From CAADGU01 sp964581605 (GTDB taxonomy: Bacteria; Chloroflexota; Anaerolineae; Promineifilales; Promineifilaceae), in NCBI GenBank assembly GCA_964581605.1, contig CAZOPF010000010.1:1-64000 (forward strand): 64,000 bases of DNA, in the 5' to 3' direction. The notes under the pieces are model-generated. The model saw only the letters and a program-made list of their open reading frames with translations. It made no database searches and was not told the DNA's origin. Below, piece after piece: positions 34,289 through 43,000 of the stretch. Positions within the stretch are counted from its first letter, which is position 1. The number at the start of each line of letters is the position of its first letter. The position numbers and the translations under genes are program-made.

Positions 34289-36082
34289 CACCAACAAGAC
34301 GAGTACCAGAATAGCCAAACCCGCTTGTGTGCCATCTATGATCTGCCAGAGCCACCAGATATTCCCGGCCAGCAGCAGCGGCAAAAATGGTGTGGCCAGC
34401 AACAAAAACAATAGCAAGAGCACATCCAACACCCCGCCACGAAACAAAGAAAAACCAATACGCCGGAACAACATATCCTGCCGAATTGCCTGCCGTGCGC
34501 CGACATGGGCAGCAAACGCTACCCCCAGCAAACCCATAGCCCACAATAGCTGACGAACGATGACGCCTGGTGCTCCACCTGATGCGTAAACACCCCACCA
34601 CGTAAGCCACAGTACCATCCAGGCCATCATGGCCCATACAAAGGCGCTGAAGTATTTGTGCCACAGAAACGGGAGCCAGCGACGGCCGTGATACCCATAC
34701 TTTTCCGCCAATTGAACCTGCCCCTGAGATGTCATCACCGCCGCCAGGATAGGAATAAAAGCACAGGCTACCAATAAGCCGGGTAAAGTTGCCCACTCTG
34801 ATACTGTATCCAACGGTACCCGGCCCAGATTGAAAGAAAGATGACCAATTAGCACAGCCAGCATCATGCCGGTTAACAACGTGCCTAATACCGCAGGCGT
34901 CGCCACTTTGTCCAGTATCCAATCTGCCAAGGGGCTGGTTGCCCTGGCCGTTGGCCGCTGCGTGTATAACGCCGGCACACTCCAATGAATGACATCTCCT
35001 TGTTGTAGCTGCACGGCGCGCCGGGCCGCCGTCATCGCTGCTGCCAGGCTGTTACCCTGGCTGACTTCCTGGTAAAAACGTTCCGCTATTTGCCCGGCAG
35101 CAGCCTGGCTCAGGCGGTCTTGCATGATGACAACGGCCGTCACGCCAATTCCTAAAAGCTGCCCGGCAGCCCCGCCTGGGGTGGTATAAAGCTGAATTGC
35201 TTCTTCTTCTCCTCCATTCAGATTGTCGTCTACTCGATTTTCGCCGGCGGCGCACACATCCAGATAGACAAATTGAATAGTTGGATAGTGGCTGAGGAGA
35301 ATTGCCAGTTGATGAGGGCCAAACCAGTGGGGACGGCCGTTTGCATTTTCCAGAGCGATGGCAAAGTCCCAGGCTGATCCCACACGGCCGTGCGCCACCA
35401 GATGAAGGCTATCATACGCGCCTGAATCCAGGGCCTTCTGCAACTGGGCTACACTATCTGGCCCTTGCAGCCAGGTGATGCCATCTTCTTTTCCTGGCGC
35501 GGGAGCATAGCGCCAGCGTTCCGTTAATGGTTCCAACCCGGAAGGCTCTGCCCAAAGACCGAGTGTGGATTCCAGTGAAACCATCTCCCTTGTTTTTGGC
35601 GCTGTGGGCAGCAACAAGCAACGGCTAACACCATTGCCGCGCAAACTGTAAAAGAAACGGCCGTGAGGATCATGCAGCAGTTCCCAGGGTAAATCCAATA
35701 GCTCAACTGCTGATGGCTCAAATGAGAGGGTTATTTGCAGGTGTCCCGCCCGCGCCAACGCATATGCCTGCGACTGCTGCAATCGTGTCTGCACTGATTC
35801 CGGCAGCGCCTCAAACAATTGATTGCCTATTTGTTGCAAGGGGAAAACGGTCCACTCCCCAGCTATTTCTCCAAGCGCCTGTTGTCTGGCCAAAAAACCG
35901 CGATACGCTGCCCGAATGGTGCGTATCTGATTTATGTCCAGGCCGGTTACCAGCATTGGCCCACCCCATCCCTGCCCTGGCGCTCTGACTACCTGTATCT
36001 GATAATGCTCTGCCGCCTCAGAATGGGAACTGTTTATAGCTTGTTTGTGAAATTGCAGAGTAATCTGAAATAACTTGTTCAA
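34244..36082 (-). CDS. CHAT-domain protease with multi-pass membrane C-terminus
   Basis: The 612-residue protein has an N-terminal CHAT domain: LDLPWELLHDPHGRFFYSLR is a family block, and the catalytic pair is His231 (LHLVAHG) and Cys277 (YLDVCAAGE). After about 385 there are roughly six membrane helices (VLGTLLTGMMLAVLIGHL through LAILVLVLLVLGGAFLRLG). The protease would face the cytoplasm. The reading frame opens with TTG right after a stop codon and lacks an obvious ribosome site, so the start is uncertain by a few residues. It faces the second sigma module tail to tail. Confidence 0.87.
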   Translation of the reverse strand: MNKLFQITLQFHKQAINSSHSEAAEHYQIQVVRAPGQGWGGPMLVTGLDINQIRTIRAAYRGFLARQQALGEIAGEWTVFPLQQIGNQLFEALPESVQTRLQQSQAYALARAGHLQITLSFEPSAVELLDLPWELLHDPHGRFFYSLRGNGVSRCLLLPTAPKTREMVSLESTLGLWAEPSGLEPLTERWRYAPAPGKEDGITWLQGPDSVAQLQKALDSGAYDSLHLVAHGRVGSAWDFAIALENANGRPHWFGPHQLAILLSHYPTIQFVYLDVCAAGENRVDDNLNGGEEEAIQLYTTPGGAAGQLLGIGVTAVVIMQDRLSQAAAGQIAERFYQEVSQGNSLAAAMTAARRAVQLQQGDVIHWSVPALYTQRPTARATSPLADWILDKVATPAVLGTLLTGMMLAVLIGHLSFNLGRVPLDTVSEWATLPGLLVACAFIPILAAVMTSQGQVQLAEKYGYHGRRWLPFLWHKYFSAFVWAMMAWMVLWLTWWGVYASGGAPGVIVRQLLWAMGLLGVAFAAHVGARQAIRQDMLFRRIGFSLFRGGVLDVLLLLFLLLATPFLPLLLAGNIWWLWQIIDGTQAGLAILVLVLLVLGGAFLRLGVNRDQ

Positions 36083-36100
36083 TTAGAAATCGCTTGAGGT

Positions 36101-36119
36101 CAGATAAAGGGTTTATCTG
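36101..36119. promoter_or_regulatory. Small perfect hairpin upstream of membrane CHAT gene
   Basis: CAGATAAA and TTTATCTG pair perfectly around GGG, 18 bases upstream of the proposed CHAT start. It may be an operator or part of a leader. The rest of the 469-base gap (36083-36551) holds the IS3 relic described next and no intact gene. Confidence 0.35.
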
Positions 36120-36364
36120 CTCGAACAAGGCATAATCCTGAATACGTTTGATACTTCCTTTTGACTGCAATCAGCCTTTGGTAGATCAAGGCAACGCCCT
36201 TAACCAGGGTTGAACTTCTGTTGCCGCAGTGATCTTACTTCAGAAAGGAGCGAAAGGCATTAAGGTGGCCTGGATAATCAAGACAGATTTTGGAGCAACT
36301 TTAGGGTAGGTATACTCCTTTTGAAATCTTTAACAATCCAATAAAGCGGCATTGTGGTCGGCCG

Positions 36365-36480
36365 GCGGAGGGGCGGCCAGTCCTTGTCGGGCCTGGCAGG
36401 GCGTTTCGTAATCGTGCAGATACACCTCCTCGTATTTCACAATAGCGGGAGTACCAGTCCAGGATGGCCACCAGCGCCCG
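36365..36480 (-). pseudogene. IS3-family transposase (OrfB) relic
   Basis: On the minus strand one frame reads ALVAILDWYSRY, the stretch around the second catalytic Asp of IS3-type DDE transposases, and within a few bases another frame reads IVKYEEVYLHDYETPCQARQ, the C-terminal IS3 segment that normally lies about 60 residues further on. The relic is therefore internally deleted and frameshifted. Bases near 36258-36290 (AAGGTGG...AATCAAGACAG) could be the decayed terminal repeat. Neither the N-terminal part nor OrfA is present. Confidence 0.7.
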
Positions 36481-36551
36481 TTACAAAGATTGAGAATTCG
36501 GGGCGGGTGTAATAAAATACGGGCACATCCAATTGCAGTAGAGAAAAGCGT

Positions 36552-38582
36552 ATGGAATTACCTTCAGCACCATCTTCGGGAAAGAGGCGACATTATTTCA
36601 GAGATTTGTTATCGCTGGACACGTATGGTGTGCCGGATGGGGAAGTGCGGGAGGCGATCAACCACTCCTTGATGGCCTATCTGCCATTTATGTATGGCAT
36701 GGTGGCCTTCTTTTTTGTGGTGTATGCGGTGCTGCAACTGGCGGTGCTGCGGGAGCCGCAGGCGGAGTTGATGGCCTTGGTGGCGCTGGTCAGTGCGGGG
36801 GTCATGTTTGGCGGGGCGGCTGTGCTGCGGCGGGGGATGCTGCCGGATACGTGGGTGGAACTGCTGACGGCTTTTGGGGCGGCGCTGGTGCTGGCAAGCA
36901 TTATCTTGCGGGCGCAGTTGACGATGACGCCGAATCAGGTGGCGAATCTGGCGCTCTTTTTGTTTGCCATTGCCATTATTTTTATCTCGCCGTTTTGGTA
37001 TGGCTTGTTTTCGCTGTTGACGTTAGGGGCGCTGCTGCTGGCGATTGAAACCTTTCCGCCGTCGTCGGATTGGCCCTATTTTATGGTGGTGACGCTGGCG
37101 GCGATGGCCACCGGGTTTCTGGCGCATGTAGTCCGGGTGCGGGCGTACCGGCATACGGTGATTTTGCGGATTGTGGAGCGGGACCAGCGGCAGGCGTTGC
37201 AGGTGTTGACGTTGCAGTTGCACACGGCCGTTGCCGTCGGCCAGCGCATCACTTCGATTCTGGATCAAGGGCTGTTGATGCCCCAGATCACCGAACTGAT
37301 CCGGCAGCAGTATCAGGTGTGTTACGTGGGGTTGTGGCTGCCGGATGGGGAGGGGGAGGGGCTGACGGCCGTGGCCCAATCCGGCGCGAACATTGATGAA
37401 CATACCCCGCCCATGCGGGCAGGGCGCAATGGATTCGTGGGGGCGGTGATGCGGCACGGCCGTGCCCTGCGTGTGGACAATGTGCTGCAAGACAACCGTT
37501 TCCAACCAGACGAAGCCACCCCACGCACCCAATCCCAACTGCTGCTGCCGTTGAAAATTGGTGACCAGTTGTGGGGCGTGCTGGATTTGCAAAGTAACCG
37601 CTCGTCCGCTTTTGCCGAGGAGGAGATTCCGGCGTACCAATTGCTGGCTGACCAGGTGGTCATTGCCCTGGAAAATGCGCGGCTGTATGGCGAAGTGAAA
37701 GCGTTTAACCAGGAGTTGGAGCAAAAAGTGGCCGAACGCACCCAGGCGTTGCAGGCCGCCTATGCCCGGCTGGAACGGCTAGACAAGACAAAGGCGGACT
37801 TTATCACCATTGCCTCCCATGAACTGCGCACGCCGCTGACGATAGTGAACTTTAATACGCAGATGATTCTGGAAGAGGCGCGTAATGAGCAAAATGGGGA
37901 GTATTTGAAATGGGCGGAGGGCATTTACCGGGGCGTGCAGCGCATGGAAGAGGTGGTGGAAAACATTCTGGACGTAGCCAAGATTGACAGCCGTTCGCTC
38001 GATTTGTTCATGTCGCCGCTGAATATGCGCTTTCTCATTCAACAGGTGGTGCGCCGATTGGAAAAGGAGTGGGCCGGCCGTCAACTCATTATTACGGTGG
38101 CGGATATGCCCGGTTTGCCAGAGGTGGAGGCAGATGCGGAGGCGATGGAAAAGCTGTTTACCCATTTGCTGATGAATGCGGTGAAGTATACGCCGGATGG
38201 GGGCTTTATTCGGGTGGACGGCCGTGCCCATACCACGTCCGGCAATGGCAGCGGCGAAGTGACCGGCATAGAAATTATCGTCTCCGACACGGGCATTGGC
38301 ATTGCCCCGGAAGTGCAGGAACTGGTGTTTGAGAAATTTTTCCAGACGGGCAAGGTGATGCAGCACTCTTCCGGCAAGACAACGTTCAAGGGGGGTGGTT
38401 CGGGGATTGGTCTAGCCATTGCCAGGGGGATTGTGGAAGCGCACAACGGCCGTATCTGGGCGGAGAGCGCCGGCTACGACGAAACCGAATGTCCCGGCAG
38501 TGCCTTTCACGTTGTCCTTCCCCTGCGTCAAATTCAGATAACGGAAAGCAGCCATCTCCCCATCCCCGAAGCACAGATTTAA
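36552..38582 (+). CDS. Membrane sensor histidine kinase with GAF domain
   Basis: The 676-residue protein has five or six N-terminal membrane helices (about 45-200), a GAF domain (about 225-370, RILDQGLLMPQITEL onward to LALENARLYGEV-like end), a short coiled coil, HisKA with the phospho-acceptor His in SHELRTPLTIV (near 423), and HATPase_c with N box LLMNAVKYTPDGG, G1 box SDTGIGIAP and G2 box GGSGIGLAIA. GAGAAA precedes the ATG weakly. Two response regulators are encoded just downstream; the plus-strand one at 39390 or the minus-strand one at 38727 may be its partner, but neither is in an operon with it. Confidence 0.93.
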   Translation: MELPSAPSSGKRRHYFRDLLSLDTYGVPDGEVREAINHSLMAYLPFMYGMVAFFFVVYAVLQLAVLREPQAELMALVALVSAGVMFGGAAVLRRGMLPDTWVELLTAFGAALVLASIILRAQLTMTPNQVANLALFLFAIAIIFISPFWYGLFSLLTLGALLLAIETFPPSSDWPYFMVVTLAAMATGFLAHVVRVRAYRHTVILRIVERDQRQALQVLTLQLHTAVAVGQRITSILDQGLLMPQITELIRQQYQVCYVGLWLPDGEGEGLTAVAQSGANIDEHTPPMRAGRNGFVGAVMRHGRALRVDNVLQDNRFQPDEATPRTQSQLLLPLKIGDQLWGVLDLQSNRSSAFAEEEIPAYQLLADQVVIALENARLYGEVKAFNQELEQKVAERTQALQAAYARLERLDKTKADFITIASHELRTPLTIVNFNTQMILEEARNEQNGEYLKWAEGIYRGVQRMEEVVENILDVAKIDSRSLDLFMSPLNMRFLIQQVVRRLEKEWAGRQLIITVADMPGLPEVEADAEAMEKLFTHLLMNAVKYTPDGGFIRVDGRAHTTSGNGSGEVTGIEIIVSDTGIGIAPEVQELVFEKFFQTGKVMQHSSGKTTFKGGGSGIGLAIARGIVEAHNGRIWAESAGYDETECPGSAFHVVLPLRQIQITESSHLPIPEAQI

Positions 38583-38726
38583 TAAGTAGACGAGTCAGGC
38601 ATACACGGCCGTGCCCATCAACCCTTTGCCAATAACCACCATGTCAACCACGAGAATTGGGGTTTGGAACGGGAAGCTGGTGGCTGATACTTGTTCCCGG
38701 CCCCTCACCACCAACAACTATTTCTC

Positions 38727-39194
38727 TCAAGGATGTGGCGAAAGTTTTTCGGGTGGCAATTGCACCACCTCCAGCCAATACTTACCAATTTCCTCCACCA
38801 CTTCCACCAGACTGCTAAATGTCACCGATTTAGTCACAAACGAGTTAGCCCCAAAGTCATAACTTCGCTGCACATCCTCCTCCATTTCTGATGTCGTCAG
38901 AACAACGGTAGGAATACGACGTAATAGTGGGTCTGATTTAATCTGGCGCAGCGCCTCCATGCCCGACATACGTGGCAGATTCAGATCAAGCAAAATCAAA
39001 CCTGGTAACGGCCTCCCCTGAAATGACTCATACAAACCACGTCGGTGCAGGTAATCCATCAAAGCAACGCCATCAGGTACAGTGTGAACTTCATGCTCCA
39101 TGTTAACATGCGCCAGCGCTTCCTGCGCTAACATACAATCTTCAGAGTCATCATCAGCCATCAAAATAATGATGGGTTTGCGCATAATTGCCAA
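38727..39194 (-). CDS. Single-domain response regulator, Rcp1-like
   Basis: A 155-residue receiver domain without an output domain. Acidic pocket ADDDSEDC, phospho-acceptor Asp in LILLDLNLPRMSG, the switch Thr in VVLTTSE and Lys in FVTKSV. The insert HRRGLYESFQGRPLPG before the Asp strand is typical of Rcp1-type regulators that work with phytochrome-like kinases. AGGAG lies about 6 bases before a TTG start; the ATG three codons later is too far from it. It is convergent with the histidine kinase gene. Confidence 0.9.
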   Translation of the reverse strand: MAIMRKPIIILMADDDSEDCMLAQEALAHVNMEHEVHTVPDGVALMDYLHRRGLYESFQGRPLPGLILLDLNLPRMSGMEALRQIKSDPLLRRIPTVVLTTSEMEEDVQRSYDFGANSFVTKSVTFSSLVEVVEEIGKYWLEVVQLPPEKLSPHP

Positions 39195-39316
39195 AACTTT
39201 CTCCTGTTGCCCGCCACTACCTGATCATTGTAGTTAGCAACCCTGCTGCAAGTATAACAATTATGGCGTGACCAACAAGCAGACATCAATCATCTATCCC
39301 ATTCAATCGTTTTGTG

Positions 39317-39322
39317 TATAAT
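39317..39322 (+). promoter_or_regulatory. Putative -10 box for response regulator gene
   Basis: TATAAT lies 68 bases before the ATG at 39390 in the divergent region between two response regulator genes. No strong -35 is seen. Confidence 0.3.
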
Positions 39323-39389
39323 TTAAGCCGATGTGTGGTGATGGCCGGTGTGCAGAGTATCGCCCTAGCTTGTGAGAATGAGGTTTTTC

Positions 39390-40064
39390 ATGTCAGACAA
39401 CACCAACAGGTCAGGCAATGCCACGGAACTGATGCGCGTGCTGATTGCAGACGATGTCATGGAAACGCGCCGCAGCACCCGGCTGATGATGACGTTGGTG
39501 CCGGAAGCGCGGGTGGTGGCCGTGGCGGAAAACGGCCGTGAAGCCCTGGAAATGGTGCGCCAGCATCGCCCCCACGTCGTGCTGATGGATTTGAATATGC
39601 CCGAAATGGACGGGCTGCGGGCTATCAAGCTCATCCGCCAACATCGCCCCAACATTGTCTGCATTATCCTCTCCGCCGAGCGCAGCCCGGACACAGTAGA
39701 AGAAGCCATGCAGTTGGGTGTACATGATTATTTGATCAAACCATTTACGGCAGATCAACTACTGGCCGTGATGCAGCGCGTCCGTGAGCAGGTATTTGGC
39801 AGCCAGTGGAAAGAGCTTCAGATCCGCAAACAAAAGCAAGAACGCGAAGCAGGGCTAAAACTATTAGCCGAAGAGTTTATGAAAACGCGGCGCACCGACG
39901 CTAAAGCGATGGCCGTTTTTGAAGAACTGGCCAGTATGCCCGATTGTGACATCCGCTACCTGCGTGCCCTGGCGATCATCTACGTCTTTCGCCAGCAGTG
40001 GAAACGGCTGCGCCTGCTGGCCCAGCTGCTGGAGAAGAAATCCCAACAAGTGCCGGTGGAGTAG
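39390..40064 (+). CDS. Response regulator with helical C-terminal region
   Basis: The start MSDNTNRSGN has GAGG 7 bases upstream; 224 residues follow. The receiver domain shows IADDVMETRR, the acceptor Asp in VVLMDLNMPEMDG, ILSAERS and the Lys in YLIKPF. After the receiver, about 100 residues are charged helices (KELQIRKQKQEREAGLKLLA onward) without a known DNA-binding or enzymatic domain. Possible output by protein-protein contact. Its 3' end overlaps the convergent nuclease gene by 85 bases. Confidence 0.88.
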   Translation: MSDNTNRSGNATELMRVLIADDVMETRRSTRLMMTLVPEARVVAVAENGREALEMVRQHRPHVVLMDLNMPEMDGLRAIKLIRQHRPNIVCIILSAERSPDTVEEAMQLGVHDYLIKPFTADQLLAVMQRVREQVFGSQWKELQIRKQKQEREAGLKLLAEEFMKTRRTDAKAMAVFEELASMPDCDIRYLRALAIIYVFRQQWKRLRLLAQLLEKKSQQVPVE

Positions 40065-43000
40065 GGAGCGGTAATCGGTAAACCGTAATCGGTAAATGGA
40101 TTGCGGATTACGGGTAACGGTTTATGGGCTGTGTCCGGTTTAACTACCAATGGCAGATACATGTTGTAACCGGGCGGTTCCACCACATAGGTGGCGGTGA
40201 AGACCGCCCGCCCCAATTCATTTGTAGCGGTGAGGATGACGGTGTATGTGCCCACGGCCGTATACCAATAATTTGGATTCACGGCCGTACTCATCCCCCT
40301 GCCATCGCCAAAATTCCACTCGTAGGCGTTGGCCCCAACTGACTGGTTCATAAACGTAGACAACTCCCCTAACCGTACCGGCGAATTGCTGCTGAAAGCG
40401 GCGGCCAGCGGCGGCATGGTAAATTGCGCCACCACCGGCTCATGATCGCTGGCCTGTTCATCCAGGGGAAATTCGGCATTGACATGCACAATATCGGCAG
40501 TTACGGCCGTGTACGTCATCAGATTCTGGCTCACCAAAATATGGTCCAACACCTGCGCATTCCCCTCAAATAAGTACGTGTATCGTTCCGATTCGGGCAA
40601 GGTAGTGATCAAGTTCGTCAACACACCATCCTGCAAGGTTTGGAGTGGCGGTGAGAAGGGAAAATCATTTAGATCACCCAATACCACCACATGCGCCTGT
40701 GCATCCAGATGCAAAATCTCCTGCACAAAATCATGGACAACCTGCGCCTGGGCCACCCGTCTGGCTTCAGAAACTAACGGCGGCGGCTGGTAACGGCCGA
40801 ACAGCGGCCCATCCCCCCCTTTGGAATTGAAATGGTTGGCAATCAGAATGAGCGTATAGCCGTTAAACACAAATTCGGCTGCCAACGGTTTGCGGCTGCC
40901 TGCAAAAGCCGGATGCTGCGGCGCAACCCGGCCAGGGCTGGCGCTCAGTTCCACGCCCGCGCTGCCCAAAGAGACGGTGGTGGTGAGCACGGCCGTGCCG
41001 CCGGGCCTGTCTACAAACATCACCCGCCCTGGTTGGAACAAAAAACCGACGCGGATGTTGCCGCCCGGTTCGCCGCCATCCTCGTTATTTTCTGGCGCAA
41101 TATCCCGGAAATCATACACAGGGCCACCCGCATCAATGATTGCCCCGATGAGCATTTCGTAGGTTTCGCTGGCATCCACCACACCATCATCCACCGGGCC
41201 GTTGTTGTCTTGCACTTCCACCAGGGCAATAATGTCTGGCGCGTTCAGGTTGTCCAGCATGATGGCTGCCAGTGCCTCAAAGCGAGCCGGGTCATCCCGT
41301 GCGTCCAGATTTTCCACGTTGAAGGTGGCCATGGTCAGCTGGTTAGCGCCGCTACCTGACGATGTGGTCTCCGCGGTTAGTCCGCCAGACGTAGTGGCTG
41401 GCAAGGGGTTTACGTTCAACAGTTTGAAATTGCCAAAACTGTAATCCAAAACGCCAGTGATGGGGGCGGTAAAGGCGTCACCTACTTCATAATCACCACT
41501 CAGGGGGATGAGTGTATCGTCAATAAAAATACGTTCTGGGTTGAAATCGTCAGCACGGACGACGAGCGCGCCGCGTGGGCTGAACAGTCCGCCATTCACC
41601 CCGCCATCGCCCACCACAATCACCTCATTGAAGTGAGTGCTGCCCACCACCACAGCCTCGTTCACCTGCACCAGCATCCCTTCCAGGCTCTCATAAAAAT
41701 CAATACCATCTTCAGCCGGGTCAAATTCAGGTGTGAGGTTCACATCTCCGTTGGAATCGTTGTCAATGATCTGGTGGGGCGGGAGACGGCCGTCCCCCCC
41801 CACAATGATCGGTGCTGGCAATGGTTGGCCGGTTGCCAGCAGGTCAATCGTAACGTTGCGCAGTTCCGTGCCAGACAGATTGCCAGAACTAACGCCCCCG
41901 CTGGTGAACTCATCCACCGTGCCCGTTACCGAAATGAGATCGCCGATAGTGACGGCGGGTGTACCGGCCATATACACAAAGATGCCTTCAGAAGTGGCCT
42001 CATCCGCGTCGGGATGGGGGTCTTGCAAGAAAAAGCCGCTGCCAGAAACGGCCGTAACAACTCCCTGTACCCCCGTCACCACTTCGCCGGCCAGCAGCGA
42101 ATAATGGCGTGTGCCCTGAATATGGTGAATTGCCAATGTGCCGCTCACCACCAGTGTTGACACCGGCGAGCCAACGGTAGGGGTGGCAAAGTTGGCAGCG
42201 GTGACGGCATAGCTCTGATTGGTGATGACGGCCGTGTTCTGGGTAGCCGTCACCACGAAACGAACAGTCACGCTGCTCTGGTGGGGCAGAGACGGCCGTG
42301 CCCAGGAGACCACCCCACCGGCATAAGTGCCACCATCCAGCGCGTAGGCAAAATCAGCCAGCGCGGGCACGGCATCCGTAATCACCAGACTCGTTAGCGT
42401 GTAGCCTACCGTATTTGCCACCTGGATGGTGTAAGTGAAAAGCTGCCCAGGCCCTACCCGCACTGGCGCATCTTTGCTGATGGTGGGCGCATTGCCGGTG
42501 AAAATGACATCGGCCGGGTGGCGTGGTTTGATCTCAAATTCATCCTGGTATTGGGTGCTGAATCCGGTGACAACGGCCGTCATCCCATTGTGCAACCCGC
42601 CACCGCACAGATCAATGCCCGTATCCGCATCCACATAGACCAGCGCCGCCCCCGACCCATCGTCCAGATAAAACTGTGCCGGGCAGAGCAAATTGGACAC
42701 CGTGCCGGTAATGACCACCAGCCAGCCTTCGCTGCTGCCATCGGCAATTTGCCCGGTGCTGAAGGGCAGCGGCGTAACTTCTGGCCCCGGCCCCCGATGG
42801 GCAAAATGGAGCACGGGCGCAGCCATCTCTTCTTCATTTTGGAAGGTGTCACGGGTGGCAACTAGCTGCACTCTATCACCCAGATTGAGCAAAGGTGGTG
42901 GGTTGTAGAAAACGGCAATGCCACCACTGGCGTCCTGAATGCCCCAACCATTGGGGTGGTATGTGCCGGGGGTATAAATGACCTGCCCGGCAATGCCTAA

